A DNA stretch of 64,000 nt from Bacillota bacterium (lineage in GTDB: Bacteria > Bacillota > Sulfobacillia > Sulfobacillales > Sulfobacillaceae): positions 41,898 through 105,897 of the forward strand of contig JAKACM010000003.1 in assembly GCA_021821465.1 (NCBI GenBank), written 5' to 3'. Of this stretch, positions 18,990 through 28,307 are shown piece by piece. The notes under the pieces were generated by a model. That model was not told where the DNA came from. It searched no databases and saw nothing but the letters and a program-made list of their open reading frames with translations. Each line of letters begins with the position of its first letter. Position 1 is the first letter of the stretch. The position numbers and the translations under genes were made by a program.

Positions 18990-19973
18990 TCAAGACAGCG
19001 TAAGATCCTTGCTACGAACGTCCATCAATTCATAAAGAATCATGCGAAGAAAAGAATCCGAGACTTCTTCTCTAACACCTGCCGCGTCTATGGGCAGAGA
19101 AACGGAAATGGGACTGTTCCATAATGCCGTGATCGTACGACTCTCCGTATTTATCTCGGCAATGATCTCGGGAGATATCTCCCGCCGGGTTTGCCGCAGA
19201 TAAACGCCTTCTCGCACCTTAACCTGGTGATAAGGAGGACGATATCCCGCAACATGCAGCCAATCGGGATTCAAAAGCCTTTCGTTCACTTGATTCAGTG
19301 CGTCAAGCCACCGATCCCAAGGCACGGAGGACTGAATTTCCGCTCCCATTTCCTGATGAAAAAACCGGGCTAAAAGTTCCATGACTTCTTCACGGGTCCA
19401 TTTCCCTCGGCCCACAGTCAACGTATCGAGGGTTACCAAGTGCTGAGTCATGGCCTCGGCAAAGGCGCGTTTTAACATGTCGGATCCCGCACGCACTTGA
19501 GCCATATGTTCCGGAGAAAATTGAAGCAAAATATTCCCCACAATGACTGCACTGTCCTCGATCTGGCCACCCGCGTTCCCAGAAATCTTTCGGTCGTGAA
19601 TCAATATATCGGCAGGCTGTTTGAACCACGCCTCGAATCCGAGGTGATTTAATGCAGCAATTACCGGGTCCAGAGCGAAATGATACCAATGCGCCGGGGT
19701 TTTTAGTCTGGGATGATTTGACGGATTTGCAATGATCTGAAAGAAAACTTGCTGGTCATCCAAATACACCAGTGATCCGCCCACCTGTCGACGTACGACA
19801 GAAACTCCGGACGTTTCGTCAAATTCCTCCCAATCCTGATGACATCCCAAAGATACATAAGGCTCTTTAGGCCAGCATAAAATCACGCCTTCTTCCTGCA
19901 TTACCGGCAAGCCGTGATAGAGTGCCTGGCTAGTCAGCCAGTTGACTTCTCCCACCGTGTATAATGGCAGCAT
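18990..19973 (-). CDS. Second lipoate-protein ligase/octanoyltransferase family protein
   Basis: A 327-residue BPL/LplA-fold protein at the head of the operon. Motifs: VVRRQVGGSLVYLDDQQ in place of the canonical RRxxGGGAVYHD, and the catalytic lysine in DRKISGNAGGQ. The GGG is changed to GGS and the following H to L, so substrate or chemistry may differ from the ligase downstream; it may be an octanoyltransferase or an amidotransferase moving octanoyl between carriers. It lacks a recognisable C-terminal accessory domain. The ATG is preceded by GGGGTGAG. Confidence 0.72.
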   Translation of the reverse strand: MLPLYTVGEVNWLTSQALYHGLPVMQEEGVILCWPKEPYVSLGCHQDWEEFDETSGVSVVRRQVGGSLVYLDDQQVFFQIIANPSNHPRLKTPAHWYHFALDPVIAALNHLGFEAWFKQPADILIHDRKISGNAGGQIEDSAVIVGNILLQFSPEHMAQVRAGSDMLKRAFAEAMTQHLVTLDTLTVGRGKWTREEVMELLARFFHQEMGAEIQSSVPWDRWLDALNQVNERLLNPDWLHVAGYRPPYHQVKVREGVYLRQTRREISPEIIAEINTESRTITALWNSPISVSLPIDAAGVREEVSDSFLRMILYELMDVRSKDLTLS

Positions 19974-20452
19974 TCGCTCACCCCGTTAATTGTCAATCAA
20001 TTTATTGTATTCAAGTTCAAATTATATCACGAACATTATAAAAATACTTTTTAGCCGGTGAATTTTTTTCATCATTGGGCCTAGTTCTATCGACTTCTCA
20101 TAATACGTTTGGCTAAGTTAAATTTTTCACTTAGCTATCCCTTAAGTGAATGATATTCAAGTCTGACAAAACCCTGGGGATTGCATTTACTCGGACCACG
20201 GCTTGTCCCCGGGGCAAGCTCTTGCCGGCATTGAACGAAAGGTAATCGGCACCCATGACTCCTCCTCTTGAAAAATACCCTTGACAGACCTTCAGAGGAT
20301 ATCGAAGGTTGTCGGCACAAAATATGCCGCGGATTCTTCTGGCAGGTTGCGTAAACCCATTTGTTCCAGAAAAACAGATTAGAATAGAGATTGTGCCGCC
20401 AGTGCTTGAAAAACTGCCTCCCATGAATTTCGTCCGGGATAGGAGTAGAAAC
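19974..20452. other. Intergenic leader of the lip operon
   Basis: AT-rich near 19990-20120, on the promoter side of the minus-strand lip operon; several TATAAT/TACAAT-like boxes occur (minus strand) but none with a clear -35 partner. A 7-bp hairpin GCTAAGT...ACTTAGC lies at about 20113-20136. A minus-strand frame at 20131-20424 has no support. Confidence 0.4.
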
Positions 20453-20914
20453 TTACGAATGCGATGATGGGGAGTCTCTTTTACAGGAAATCAAGTTCAC
20501 ACTCTGATAGATCATCACCGTCTCATCATTCTGATTGGTCAGAGTATGAGAGAATGTCACCCGACCATGGTCCGAAGCCGATGACAGCGACTTGTCGACA
20601 ACCTCGACCAGAAGAAAGAGGGTATCGCCGGGCCTTAGTGGACGCCGCCATCGTAAGACATTGAGGCCCACACCGACCCACATGGACTCTTGCACCAAAC
20701 CCAACCGCAAAAAGAGCCACCAAGCCAAACACAGCGTATGAAAACCTGACGCGATGAGCCCGTGAAACGGGCCCTCCTCGGCATGCACGCGATCCAGATG
20801 CATGCTTTGAGGATCGTACATGTGCGCAAATTGAATTATTTCGGCTTCCGGAATCGTTCTCCCTCCGCCAGCAAAAGTTTGACCGACTGTGAAATCTTCA
20901 TAGAACAAAGACAT
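20453..20914 (-). CDS. MaoC-like (R)-specific hydratase/dehydratase
   Basis: Hot-dog fold hydratase of about 153 residues. The MaoC signature is visible: FAHMYDPQSMHLDRVHAEEGPFHGLIASGFHT, containing the catalytic Asp and His. MaoC enzymes add water to enoyl-CoA in fatty-acid or organic-acid metabolism. ATG at 20914 (MSLFYED) follows AAAGGAG by six bases; the track start ten codons upstream has no such site. About 70 bases downstream of the exporter gene on the same strand, so co-transcription is possible. Confidence 0.85.
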   Translation of the reverse strand: MSLFYEDFTVGQTFAGGGRTIPEAEIIQFAHMYDPQSMHLDRVHAEEGPFHGLIASGFHTLCLAWWLFLRLGLVQESMWVGVGLNVLRWRRPLRPGDTLFLLVEVVDKSLSSASDHGRVTFSHTLTNQNDETVMIYQSVNLISCKRDSPSSHS

Positions 20915-20983
20915 CTTTCTACTCCTTTCGTAAAGTGATGGCATGAGCCAACACAGGATAGAACATTGAAATTTCCCTCACAC

Positions 20984-21880
20984 TCAGAAACTTTCTGTTC
21001 GTCTAACCTCCGAAACAGCTTTCCGCTTGACGGTGCCCCAATTGACCAAAAAGATCCCGGCGAAAATACAAAGACCTCCCCACACCATTTGTAGGGTTAT
21101 GGGTTCTCGCAAGAGAAGCCACCCGAACAGCACGCCAAACAAAGGGGCTAAAAACAGAAAAGCGCTGATTTTTCCGGGATCGCCGTGTTGCAGAAGCCAA
21201 AACCATATCACAAACTGCACGATGGATCCCATGATGGCCAGCCAGGCGATGACGAAGATCACCGTCGCATTCAAGGTAAAGTGGGGACGTTCCCACAAGG
21301 CGCCGACACCCAAGAGCAGCACGCCCCCGAATAACATCTGATAGGCCGTCAGCACCCATAGATCAAAATGATCTCGCCACCGGTGAATCAACAAGGTCGC
21401 CACGGCCCAGGATGCGGCACCGGCCAGGGCAATGCCCATGCCTGTTTGGATCCGAAGGTCAAATCCCAAGCTCATCGCCACGCCAAGAAACCCGATCACA
21501 ACACCCAACCACTGCATTCTTCGATAGCGGGCTTTGAGAAATACCGTGGCGAAGATTACGACCAACAGAGGATTCACAAAAGTAAGAATTGAAGATTCCC
21601 CCGCGCTAATGGTGCCAAGACTCAAGAATATACACCCCATGACACCAGCCGTTTGAAAGACGCCGACGGCCATAAGACGCAGCCAATCGGCAATTTTGTG
21701 AGGATGCGGTCGCTTAGCCAGTATTATGACGCTAACCATTAAGATCCCAGCCAAAACAAAACGCACACCGACTAGCCACAACGGTGAAAGATCCGTCAAC
21801 CCGATTTTGCCGATGGCAAAAGATGACCCCATGAGTGCGGTGGTTGCGATCACCCCGGCAATAAACGTCCGACGCTTCAA
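20984..21880 (-). CDS. EamA-family (DMT) membrane transporter
   Basis: Ten-helix drug/metabolite transporter of 298 residues built of two EamA repeats; GSSFAIGKIGLTDLSPLWLVGVRFVLAG begins the first and the second begins near GMGIALAGAASWAVATLL. Such proteins export amino acids or other small metabolites; the substrate is not readable. TTG start with AAGGAGG nine bases upstream. Divergent from the HTH regulator at 22001, with about 120 bases between, which suggests that the regulator controls it. Confidence 0.85.
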   Translation of the reverse strand: MKRRTFIAGVIATTALMGSSFAIGKIGLTDLSPLWLVGVRFVLAGILMVSVIILAKRPHPHKIADWLRLMAVGVFQTAGVMGCIFLSLGTISAGESSILTFVNPLLVVIFATVFLKARYRRMQWLGVVIGFLGVAMSLGFDLRIQTGMGIALAGAASWAVATLLIHRWRDHFDLWVLTAYQMLFGGVLLLGVGALWERPHFTLNATVIFVIAWLAIMGSIVQFVIWFWLLQHGDPGKISAFLFLAPLFGVLFGWLLLREPITLQMVWGGLCIFAGIFLVNWGTVKRKAVSEVRRTESF

Positions 21881-22000
21881 CCCGAGCCGCCTCCTTCCTA
21901 CGATGAATTCGAAGGATTCTTCGCATGTGAATTTCCAAGGGGGTGAAAATGCTCCTTCCAGGGTATTGTACGATGGTAATGATTCACGTAGGATGGAACT

Positions 22001-22723
22001 ATGGATGCATACCCGGATATTCTCACGATAGGAAAATTGATTGGAGATCCCGCACGCGCGGCCATGTTAGTCGCCTTATTGGATGGGCGGATGCGGCCTG
22101 CCAGTGAACTGGCGTGGATCGCCCGCGTTTCGAGGCAAGCCGCGAGCGCTCACTTGTCGAAACTGGAAAAGGGAGGGCTGGTAGAAGTCACTTCAGAGGG
22201 CCGATACCGATACTACCGATTGAAAAATGCTGAGGTTGGACAGGCTTTGGAAACCTTAGCCCGCATTGCGCCGCCTGCCACAATCCGGTCCCTGCGAGCC
22301 TCCGAGGAACTGACAGCCCTAAGATTTGCCCGCATTTGCTATGACCACTTGGCGGGCTATGTGGGGGTTCACCTGACCCAAGCTTTTCTGGCGAATGGCT
22401 GGCTTGTGGATCAGGGTCAAAATTATGACATCACCGAAGCCGGCCACAAGGGATTCGAAGACCTGGGTATCCCCATGGAGAAGGCTCGCCGCACTCGCAG
22501 AGCATTCGCTTATCCCTGCCGTGATTGGAGTGAAAATCAGCCGCATCTGGCTGGGGCCATGGGGGCCGCGCTATTCAAACTACTGTTTGATCGCGGTTGG
22601 GTGGACCGCACTTATGCCCACAGGACCGTCCAACTCACGAACAAGGGTCGGTACGAACTTAGCCAACAGTTAGGGATTAATTTGGACTCACCGGATAGAG
22701 AAAGAGATCTCTTCAGTCCTTAG
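22001..22723 (+). CDS. ArsR-type winged-helix transcriptional regulator
   Basis: 240 residues. The N-terminal domain (about 1-95) is an ArsR/SmtB winged helix: ILTIGKLIGDPARAAMLVALLDGR, then the recognition helix region VSRQAASAHLSKLEKGGLV and the wing EGRYRYYRLKNA. No metal-binding CxC is evident in the DNA-binding helix, so it probably senses an organic ligand. The C-terminal half is a second unit with its own winged-helix-like segments (ALFKLLFDRGWVDRTY). Divergent from the DMT exporter, hence its likely target. Known long ArsR members sense drugs or metabolites; specificity here is unknown. Confidence 0.82.
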   Translation: MDAYPDILTIGKLIGDPARAAMLVALLDGRMRPASELAWIARVSRQAASAHLSKLEKGGLVEVTSEGRYRYYRLKNAEVGQALETLARIAPPATIRSLRASEELTALRFARICYDHLAGYVGVHLTQAFLANGWLVDQGQNYDITEAGHKGFEDLGIPMEKARRTRRAFAYPCRDWSENQPHLAGAMGAALFKLLFDRGWVDRTYAHRTVQLTNKGRYELSQQLGINLDSPDRERDLFSP

Positions 22724-23524
22724 AACGCAAATTTCCGTGCCGGCGATCAACCATAAGTGGTCAATAACTCATATCAATCACTATCGAAACGAGATCGTAT
22801 CGTCACGATGGCAAAGACGGTTAGGGGCTTTTGTGCGGTTTTCTGAAATCCAAAGCTCGCAATATTTTGCACCGAAAGATTACGATCAATCGTCCTTTAG
22901 GATCCTATTGCGACTTCTGTGAAGGTCCGAGAAGGCAAGAAACGACAATGATTATGCATATATCAAATATTTGGACTCTGTGCCACAAATTGACGTCATC
23001 TTGCGGAATCGTGCCGAATGCCGACGGGGCGGAAAGTCAAAATCGAGATCGAGAAGGAAGGCCTCATCATGTGAGATATGGTGAACCGTAAACCTTATCA
23101 ACGTCGGTTCGATAACTTATGACTGCCCCTTGGTTTCAGCCAAATCGGAAATTTACCTGTCATGGCCGCCATCACAAAGGCTGTCGTTTGTCCGTCATTC
23201 TATTTTTTGATGTGGGAATCGATCTGCCCCCACCACTAAATCGCCTTGCTATTCATGAGATGAGCCCTATGTTTTTGCCGATGGACCCCTCTTTATTTGT
23301 CCGTTCTTCACACTCTGTCTACCTTAGGTCTTTTACCTAGACGTTCTCCTGCCACATCCGCACCTATGCTTCATACCTATCTTACCAAAAATTCCCTCAG
23401 AGTAGCGTTTGTTTGGAACTTTTTCCCATTATAGTGAATACCTGTAAGAGAGAACAAGCTCCTGACGATTAGCAAGTCGTCTGAGCTGGTGTCCAAAAGG
23501 CTGGAGAAAAGGGGGAGAGAATAA
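22724..23524. other. 800-bp intergenic stretch, no gene supported
   Basis: Several overlapping short plus-strand frames (22737-22922, 22831-23091, 23119-23340) lack ribosome binding sites and family patterns. The end carries the GGGGGAGAG site for the first glycosyltransferase. No tRNA or hairpin terminator was recognised. Confidence 0.4.
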
Positions 23525-24379
23525 ATGCATCGTGATTTCAGACTTCTTCTGTCGTCCCTGTGCGATCTTTCACCACACAAGACGCCGAATCCCACGGTCG
23601 ATATTGTTGTCGTCAGCTATAATTGCCTGGAGTACCTCAAAAAGTGTATTAACAGCATTGAGCAACATACCGATTATCCCTTCACACTATCGATTGTCGA
23701 CAATGCTAGCACGGACGGCACCCAGGAATATCTCCAGACCCTGTCACAGGTCAAGGTGATCATCAATTCCTCAAACCGAGGCTACGGCCAAGCTTGCAAT
23801 CAAGGGGCGAAAGCCGGAGTCGGAGATTTTATTCTCTTTCTCAATGCCGATACCGAGGCAACCCCCGGATGGTTAAGCCCTCTTGTTCAGTGTTTTCAAA
23901 CAGATCCCCGAATTGCGGTCGTGGGCCCCAAGTTGGTGAATTACGACAATAAAATTGTTGGGGCGGGGGTAGTCGGTGCCAATGCCGCACCCAAGCTCCG
24001 GGGATGGCTGACACCCGATGGTCCCCAGCAGTTTACTGTGCAAATGGACTGTCTCAGCGTTTGCGGCGCGGCCTACATGATACGCCGTGATCTCATAAAT
24101 GACTTGGGATTATTCGATGAACACTATTTCTTTTATTTCGAAGAAACCGATTACAGCTATAACGCTCGGTATAAAGGGTATCGGGTCGTCTATTGCCCGG
24201 CCAGTCGGATGTACCATGCTCTGGCGGCATCAAGTCAGGGCAAGGCTCCGGAAGAGTTGCGCGAGCTGTTTACGCAAAGCGAACGCTATTTTAACGAGAA
24301 ATGGAGCGAATTCTTAAAGGAGGAGAGGACGTATGGAGAAGACGAAACCACGGCTGGCGGCGGGAATGATCGTCCATAA
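23525..24379 (+). CDS. Family 2 glycosyltransferase (rhamnosyl-type)
   Basis: 284 residues with a GT-A fold. VDIVVVSYNCLEYLKKCINSIEQ, VDNASTDGTQEYL and the DxD motif in LFLNADTEATPGW are classical for GT2; SVCGAAYMIRRDLINDLGLFDEHYFFYFEETDYSYNARYKGYRV is the acceptor-side signature of rhamnosyl-type transferases. It presumably transfers sugar from a nucleotide-sugar donor onto a surface glycan. The gene overlaps the following one by 47 bases. First of four consecutive glycosyltransferases. Confidence 0.9.
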   Translation: MHRDFRLLLSSLCDLSPHKTPNPTVDIVVVSYNCLEYLKKCINSIEQHTDYPFTLSIVDNASTDGTQEYLQTLSQVKVIINSSNRGYGQACNQGAKAGVGDFILFLNADTEATPGWLSPLVQCFQTDPRIAVVGPKLVNYDNKIVGAGVVGANAAPKLRGWLTPDGPQQFTVQMDCLSVCGAAYMIRRDLINDLGLFDEHYFFYFEETDYSYNARYKGYRVVYCPASRMYHALAASSQGKAPEELRELFTQSERYFNEKWSEFLKEERTYGEDETTAGGGNDRP

Positions 24380-25031
24380 CGAAGCCGACCGCTATCTTCC
24401 TATGGTACTTGGTGATCTGGCGACATACTGCGATAGCATTGTGGTGCTGGATGACGGATCGACGGATGGCACACCGCAAATTTGCCAGGCATTTCCCCAA
24501 GTCATTTTGCATCGACACCAAGAAAACTTGTTTTGGTCCAATGAATCGGCTTTGCGGGTCACATTATGGAATCTCGTTTTGGCTCAAAGACCAGACTGGA
24601 TTCTGGCCATTGATGCCGACGAAATGTTGGAACCGCGGTTTAAGCAAGAAAAGATCCAGTGGCTGACGCAACAACAATATCCCGTGATTTCGTTTCGAAT
24701 TTATGAGTTCTGGAATTCGTTAACCCACTACCGTGTCGACAAATTGTGGAATCCCCAGATGAAGATCACCCCCATGCTCGTGCGTGCCCAACCGAACATG
24801 GTGTATCACTGGATGCCACAACCTCTGCACTGCGGCCGTATCCCCATGGATGTGGGCCCCGCATATTTTAGTGGATTGCGCTGTAAACATTTGGGTTACG
24901 CGAATCCCGAGGATCATCGGCGCAAATATGAGATGTATACACGTTATGATCCCGAGGGCCAATTCAGCCCCCGCGCCCATTATGAAAGTATCCTTGACGA
25001 AAATCCTGTGTTGGAACCTTGGGAGGATTAA
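24333..25031 (+). CDS. Family 2 glycosyltransferase
   Basis: 232 residues, GT2 of the type that acts on low-complexity acceptor chains. LAAGMIVHNEADRY, VVLDDGSTDGTPQI and AIDADEM (DxD) mark the donor site. GGAGGAG precedes the ATG. It overlaps the preceding gene, so they are coupled. Substrates unknown; a surface polysaccharide or protein glycosylation role is inferred from the cluster. Confidence 0.88.
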   Translation: MEKTKPRLAAGMIVHNEADRYLPMVLGDLATYCDSIVVLDDGSTDGTPQICQAFPQVILHRHQENLFWSNESALRVTLWNLVLAQRPDWILAIDADEMLEPRFKQEKIQWLTQQQYPVISFRIYEFWNSLTHYRVDKLWNPQMKITPMLVRAQPNMVYHWMPQPLHCGRIPMDVGPAYFSGLRCKHLGYANPEDHRRKYEMYTRYDPEGQFSPRAHYESILDENPVLEPWED

Positions 25032-25100
25032 AAGTCAAGAAAGAGGATGGTATGTTCGGCCTCTTTGATGCCACAATCTACCGAGAAAGGGGAACCACCC

Positions 25101-26432
25101 ATGACATCCCCGGTTTTAACCGTCGTCTTGCTCTCCTATAATACGTGCGGGGTTACCCGAGTGGCAGTGGATCACCTCCTCCGATTCACGGATGTCCCCT
25201 TTCGACTTGTTGTGTTGGATAACGGTTCGCGAGACGGCAATAGCCAAGAGCTTGGAATTTGGGAAGCAGAGCATTGTGAACATGTGCTTATCATCAGTCC
25301 GGATGAGTTGAGATTTACCCAAGGGGTTCAACAAACCCTCGAGGATGGCATGCCCGGGAGTTTTATTGCTCTGGTTCACAGCGATGTCCTTGTGGGTCCA
25401 CATTGGGCGTCCCGTATATTGGCTCATTTTACCGATACCGCACACGTAGGGGCAGTCGGTCCACTTGGGCGGGCCATCTTGGGGCGTCAAGACTATGTGC
25501 ACTTTCATGGTCCGCCTTCATATCGGGACGATGTTTGGCCGCTCCAAGACGACTACCGGCGATTTGTCGAAGCTCTCTATTGGAGTCGCCGCGGTTGTTT
25601 CCAAACCGTAAAAAGTCTGTCCGCTTCTTGTCTTATCATCTCCCCGGACGCCTATCATCACGTAGGAGGATTGGATCCTCACATGACCAATGGGGCGGAA
25701 GATCTGGATTGGTCGATACGGGCACGCATAGCCGGCTATGATCTTATATTGGCACAGGACATCTATGTTTGGCATCAAGCCAGCGCACCGTGGGATTTCC
25801 CCAGTCCCGGTCAAAACGATGAGGGGTGGTCCTGGTTCAATGCCAAATGGGCAAACCAATTCCCTCGAGACTGGGACTCATTAGCCTTTAATCAAAAAGA
25901 AACCGTGCATCCGCCTTTCATTTTTCAAGAAGGCTGCCCCGGTTTCTTGCCTGAGATACAACCATTAAGGCTCAATCTGGGTTCCGGTTCAGTTCCCTTG
26001 TCAGGCTATGTCAATTGCGACATCCGGGACATAGCGGGAGTGGATTGCTTGACGGATGTGCGAGAATTGCCGTTCCCGGATTCTTGTGCCAATGAGATTC
26101 GAGCTTCCTACTTGCTGGAGCATCTCCCGGCCAAAGACACCGAACCTGCTCTCAGAGAATGGGTTCGGGTACTGGCTCCAGGGGGAAAATTGGTCATCAT
26201 CGTGCCGGATCTGGCATACTGTGCCCAACAGTATGTCGACAAGTCATGGTCGGCATCGCTATTTTCACGCGTCATTTTTGGTGACCAAGGATTTGTACAA
26301 AACCTCCATCGCACGGCATTCGACTCGGAAATATTAACCGACTTTCTCTGTCACGTCGGTTTATCCGAGATCCGCCTGGAGCATCTCGTGCCCGAGTGGC
26401 AACTCATGCTGACTGCCATTAAACCCGAGTAA
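25101..26432 (+). CDS. GT2 glycosyltransferase fused to SAM methyltransferase
   Basis: About 443 residues in two domains. Residues 1-270: GT2 (VLTVVLLSYNTCGVTRVAVDHLL, VVLDNGSRDGNSQ, ALVHSDVLVG, GGLDPHMTNGAEDLDWSIRARIAGYDL). Residues 280-443: class I methyltransferase (LRLNLGSGSVPLSGYVNCDI, the SAM loop; then REWVRVLAPGGKLVIIVPDL). The joined enzyme could extend and cap (methylate) a glycan chain in one step, as in O-antigen chain-length termination. Start set at ATG 25101 (MTSPVLT) behind GAAAGGGG; 18 codons of the track ORF upstream are not supported. Confidence 0.88.
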   Translation: MTSPVLTVVLLSYNTCGVTRVAVDHLLRFTDVPFRLVVLDNGSRDGNSQELGIWEAEHCEHVLIISPDELRFTQGVQQTLEDGMPGSFIALVHSDVLVGPHWASRILAHFTDTAHVGAVGPLGRAILGRQDYVHFHGPPSYRDDVWPLQDDYRRFVEALYWSRRGCFQTVKSLSASCLIISPDAYHHVGGLDPHMTNGAEDLDWSIRARIAGYDLILAQDIYVWHQASAPWDFPSPGQNDEGWSWFNAKWANQFPRDWDSLAFNQKETVHPPFIFQEGCPGFLPEIQPLRLNLGSGSVPLSGYVNCDIRDIAGVDCLTDVRELPFPDSCANEIRASYLLEHLPAKDTEPALREWVRVLAPGGKLVIIVPDLAYCAQQYVDKSWSASLFSRVIFGDQGFVQNLHRTAFDSEILTDFLCHVGLSEIRLEHLVPEWQLMLTAIKPE

Positions 26433-26858
26433 CCAAAAGCCCCACCCAAGGAGGAAGATCCTGTCCTACAGAACAAGGCGACTTTCACCCGCGGATCGCG
26501 GTCATGCTATTGTCAACCAGAAAAATCTGCATGAGACGACGCCAAATCATACCTGCCCCCGGTGCACCGAACCGAGGTCTATTGCGTAGATCAAATATCG
26601 ACAGCACGCCCAAAACATCCGTTGAAGACTCGATCTCTGTACTCAAGGGTGTTGATACAAAGACAACAAGGAAAATTTTCTCAGCATGTGCTTTGGCCAC
26701 TCAGCAGATAGCTTTGAGCATCAAAGAAACCGCGCCCGATATGAGCTAAATCCTCGCGCTCCAGAAGGCTAGGCGGTTCACATTAGCAAAAGACCCTTAT
26801 GACGGATTTGAGCTGTCGCACAATAGACACATTAACACATGTTAGGAGGGTTATTATC
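26433..26858. other. Intergenic; orphan ribosome site
   Basis: A good AAGGAGGAAG lies at about 26448, but no ATG/GTG/TTG follows at proper distance in an open frame. The plus-strand frame 26504-26749 lacks a ribosome site. The region probably holds a decayed gene or a leader for the next glycosyltransferase. Confidence 0.35.
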
Positions 26859-28307
26859 TTGGTGAATTTCGCACCACTCTCCCCTATTCGCAAACATTTG
26901 GAAGCGGGCCGATTTCAGGAAGCTTTATCTCTCGTACGAAAGGCCTTAAAGACCAATCGAGAAGACCCCACGGCATGGGTCTACCTGGCTCAATCGTTGG
27001 AGCAAATCCCTCGCTTCAAAGCCTATGCTCCTTTGGCTTATGAACGAGCATGGATTTTGGATCCGCGAGCAAACTGGATTGCAGAGAACTGTTCCCATCT
27101 CCCTCCTCTTGCCTTAACGAAAGCTCCGCCCTGGTTAGCCGACTTATTCGGAGTACCCCGGGTTTCCGTAACTTGCGCCATGATCGCCCGTAATGAGGAA
27201 CAATCCATTCGACAAACTTTGGAAGCGGCAAAACCGGCTGTCGACGAAATGATCGTCGTCGATACAGGCAGCAATGACAAGACCCCTTCCATTGCCAAAG
27301 ACATGGGAGCTTGCGTCTATTCCTATCCATGGAAAGACAATTTTAGCGCTGCGCGAAACTTTGCCATGGAAAAGGTTCGGACCGATTGGGTTTTTTGGAT
27401 TGATGCGGATGAAATTCTTGATCCGAAGGATATCGTGGTTCCCCGCCTTGTCGCAGGAATATTCGATTACAAGAACCCTCCCGTGCTCTTGCGTGTAGTC
27501 CTGAGCAATAATCTGGGAGCCGATACAAGTGACAATTATGATGTGTCCCGCCTGTTCCCCACCCGATTTGGATTGAAATTCTGGGGCCGAATTCACGAGC
27601 AGATTGGTCCCCCGGACGGTGATTTCTATGCGACGGCCTATGATCATCCCTTAGTTCGTATTCGGTTACACCATAACGGTTATCATCCGGCTCTGATCGC
27701 CAAGAAACTTGAACGCAATATTCGGGTTCTGCGTTTAGCTATTCAAGACGATCCCAATGACGTGGTATCATGGGGATTTTTGGGGCGAGAATTGTATCTG
27801 CAAGGAGAATTGTCCCAAGCCGTGGATGCCTTATATCAAGCAGAGCATTTGGCCCAAAACGTGGCAACTTACGGTCGATTGCCGGAAATTCAGTCATATT
27901 TGGTAGACGCCCTGACACGCCTTGGTCGCTTGGATGAGGCCATGACTGTTTCTCATAGAGCCGTCGAATCCAGTTCCCTATTCCCTCCTGGTTGGTATAA
28001 CTATGGAAAAGTACGATTGATGATGGCATGGCAGTTATCGGAATCCGCCCGTCGAGCTTTCCTGACCGCCAGAGAAAAAGCCCCCCTTTATGACGGAATT
28101 ATCACCTACGATCCTCAAATTCCCCGCTGGATGTCCCTGGTGGCTTTAGCAGATACTGCCAAACTGCAAGGTGATTGGACCGCTGCGGTACGCTTATATG
28201 AACAAGCCCGACGTGAACAGGCTCCCGATCAAGCGGTTGACGTTCCCTTAGAGCATATTAAGAATCAACTCTCTGAATTGCAGCATCTATTTACTGAAGG
28301 AGAGTAG
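26859..28307 (+). CDS. GT2 glycosyltransferase with TPR repeats
   Basis: About 482 residues. The N-terminal 100 form TPR-like helices (LEAGRFQEALSLVRKALKTN, AWVYLAQSLEQ). The GT2 core follows: VTCAMIARNEEQSIRQTLEAA, VVDTGSNDKTPSIAKDMGA, PWKDNFSAARNFAMEK and WIDADEI (DxD). The C-terminal half again carries TPR units (SWGFLGRELYLQGELSQAVDALYQAEHL, LVDALTRLGRLDEAMTVSHRAVESS). This architecture is seen in sporulation or surface-layer protein glycosyltransferases. TTG start nine bases after AGGAGG; a GTG immediately follows as an alternative. Confidence 0.85.
   Translation: MVNFAPLSPIRKHLEAGRFQEALSLVRKALKTNREDPTAWVYLAQSLEQIPRFKAYAPLAYERAWILDPRANWIAENCSHLPPLALTKAPPWLADLFGVPRVSVTCAMIARNEEQSIRQTLEAAKPAVDEMIVVDTGSNDKTPSIAKDMGACVYSYPWKDNFSAARNFAMEKVRTDWVFWIDADEILDPKDIVVPRLVAGIFDYKNPPVLLRVVLSNNLGADTSDNYDVSRLFPTRFGLKFWGRIHEQIGPPDGDFYATAYDHPLVRIRLHHNGYHPALIAKKLERNIRVLRLAIQDDPNDVVSWGFLGRELYLQGELSQAVDALYQAEHLAQNVATYGRLPEIQSYLVDALTRLGRLDEAMTVSHRAVESSSLFPPGWYNYGKVRLMMAWQLSESARRAFLTAREKAPLYDGIITYDPQIPRWMSLVALADTAKLQGDWTAAVRLYEQARREQAPDQAVDVPLEHIKNQLSELQHLFTEGE

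Noticed and set aside
22831-23091. Plus-strand frame before the glycosyltransferases
   Set aside because: No start signal, biased composition, no family pattern.
26433-26516. Orphan AAGGAGG without a start codon
   Set aside because: The only in-frame start candidates would be CTG; not enough to call a gene.
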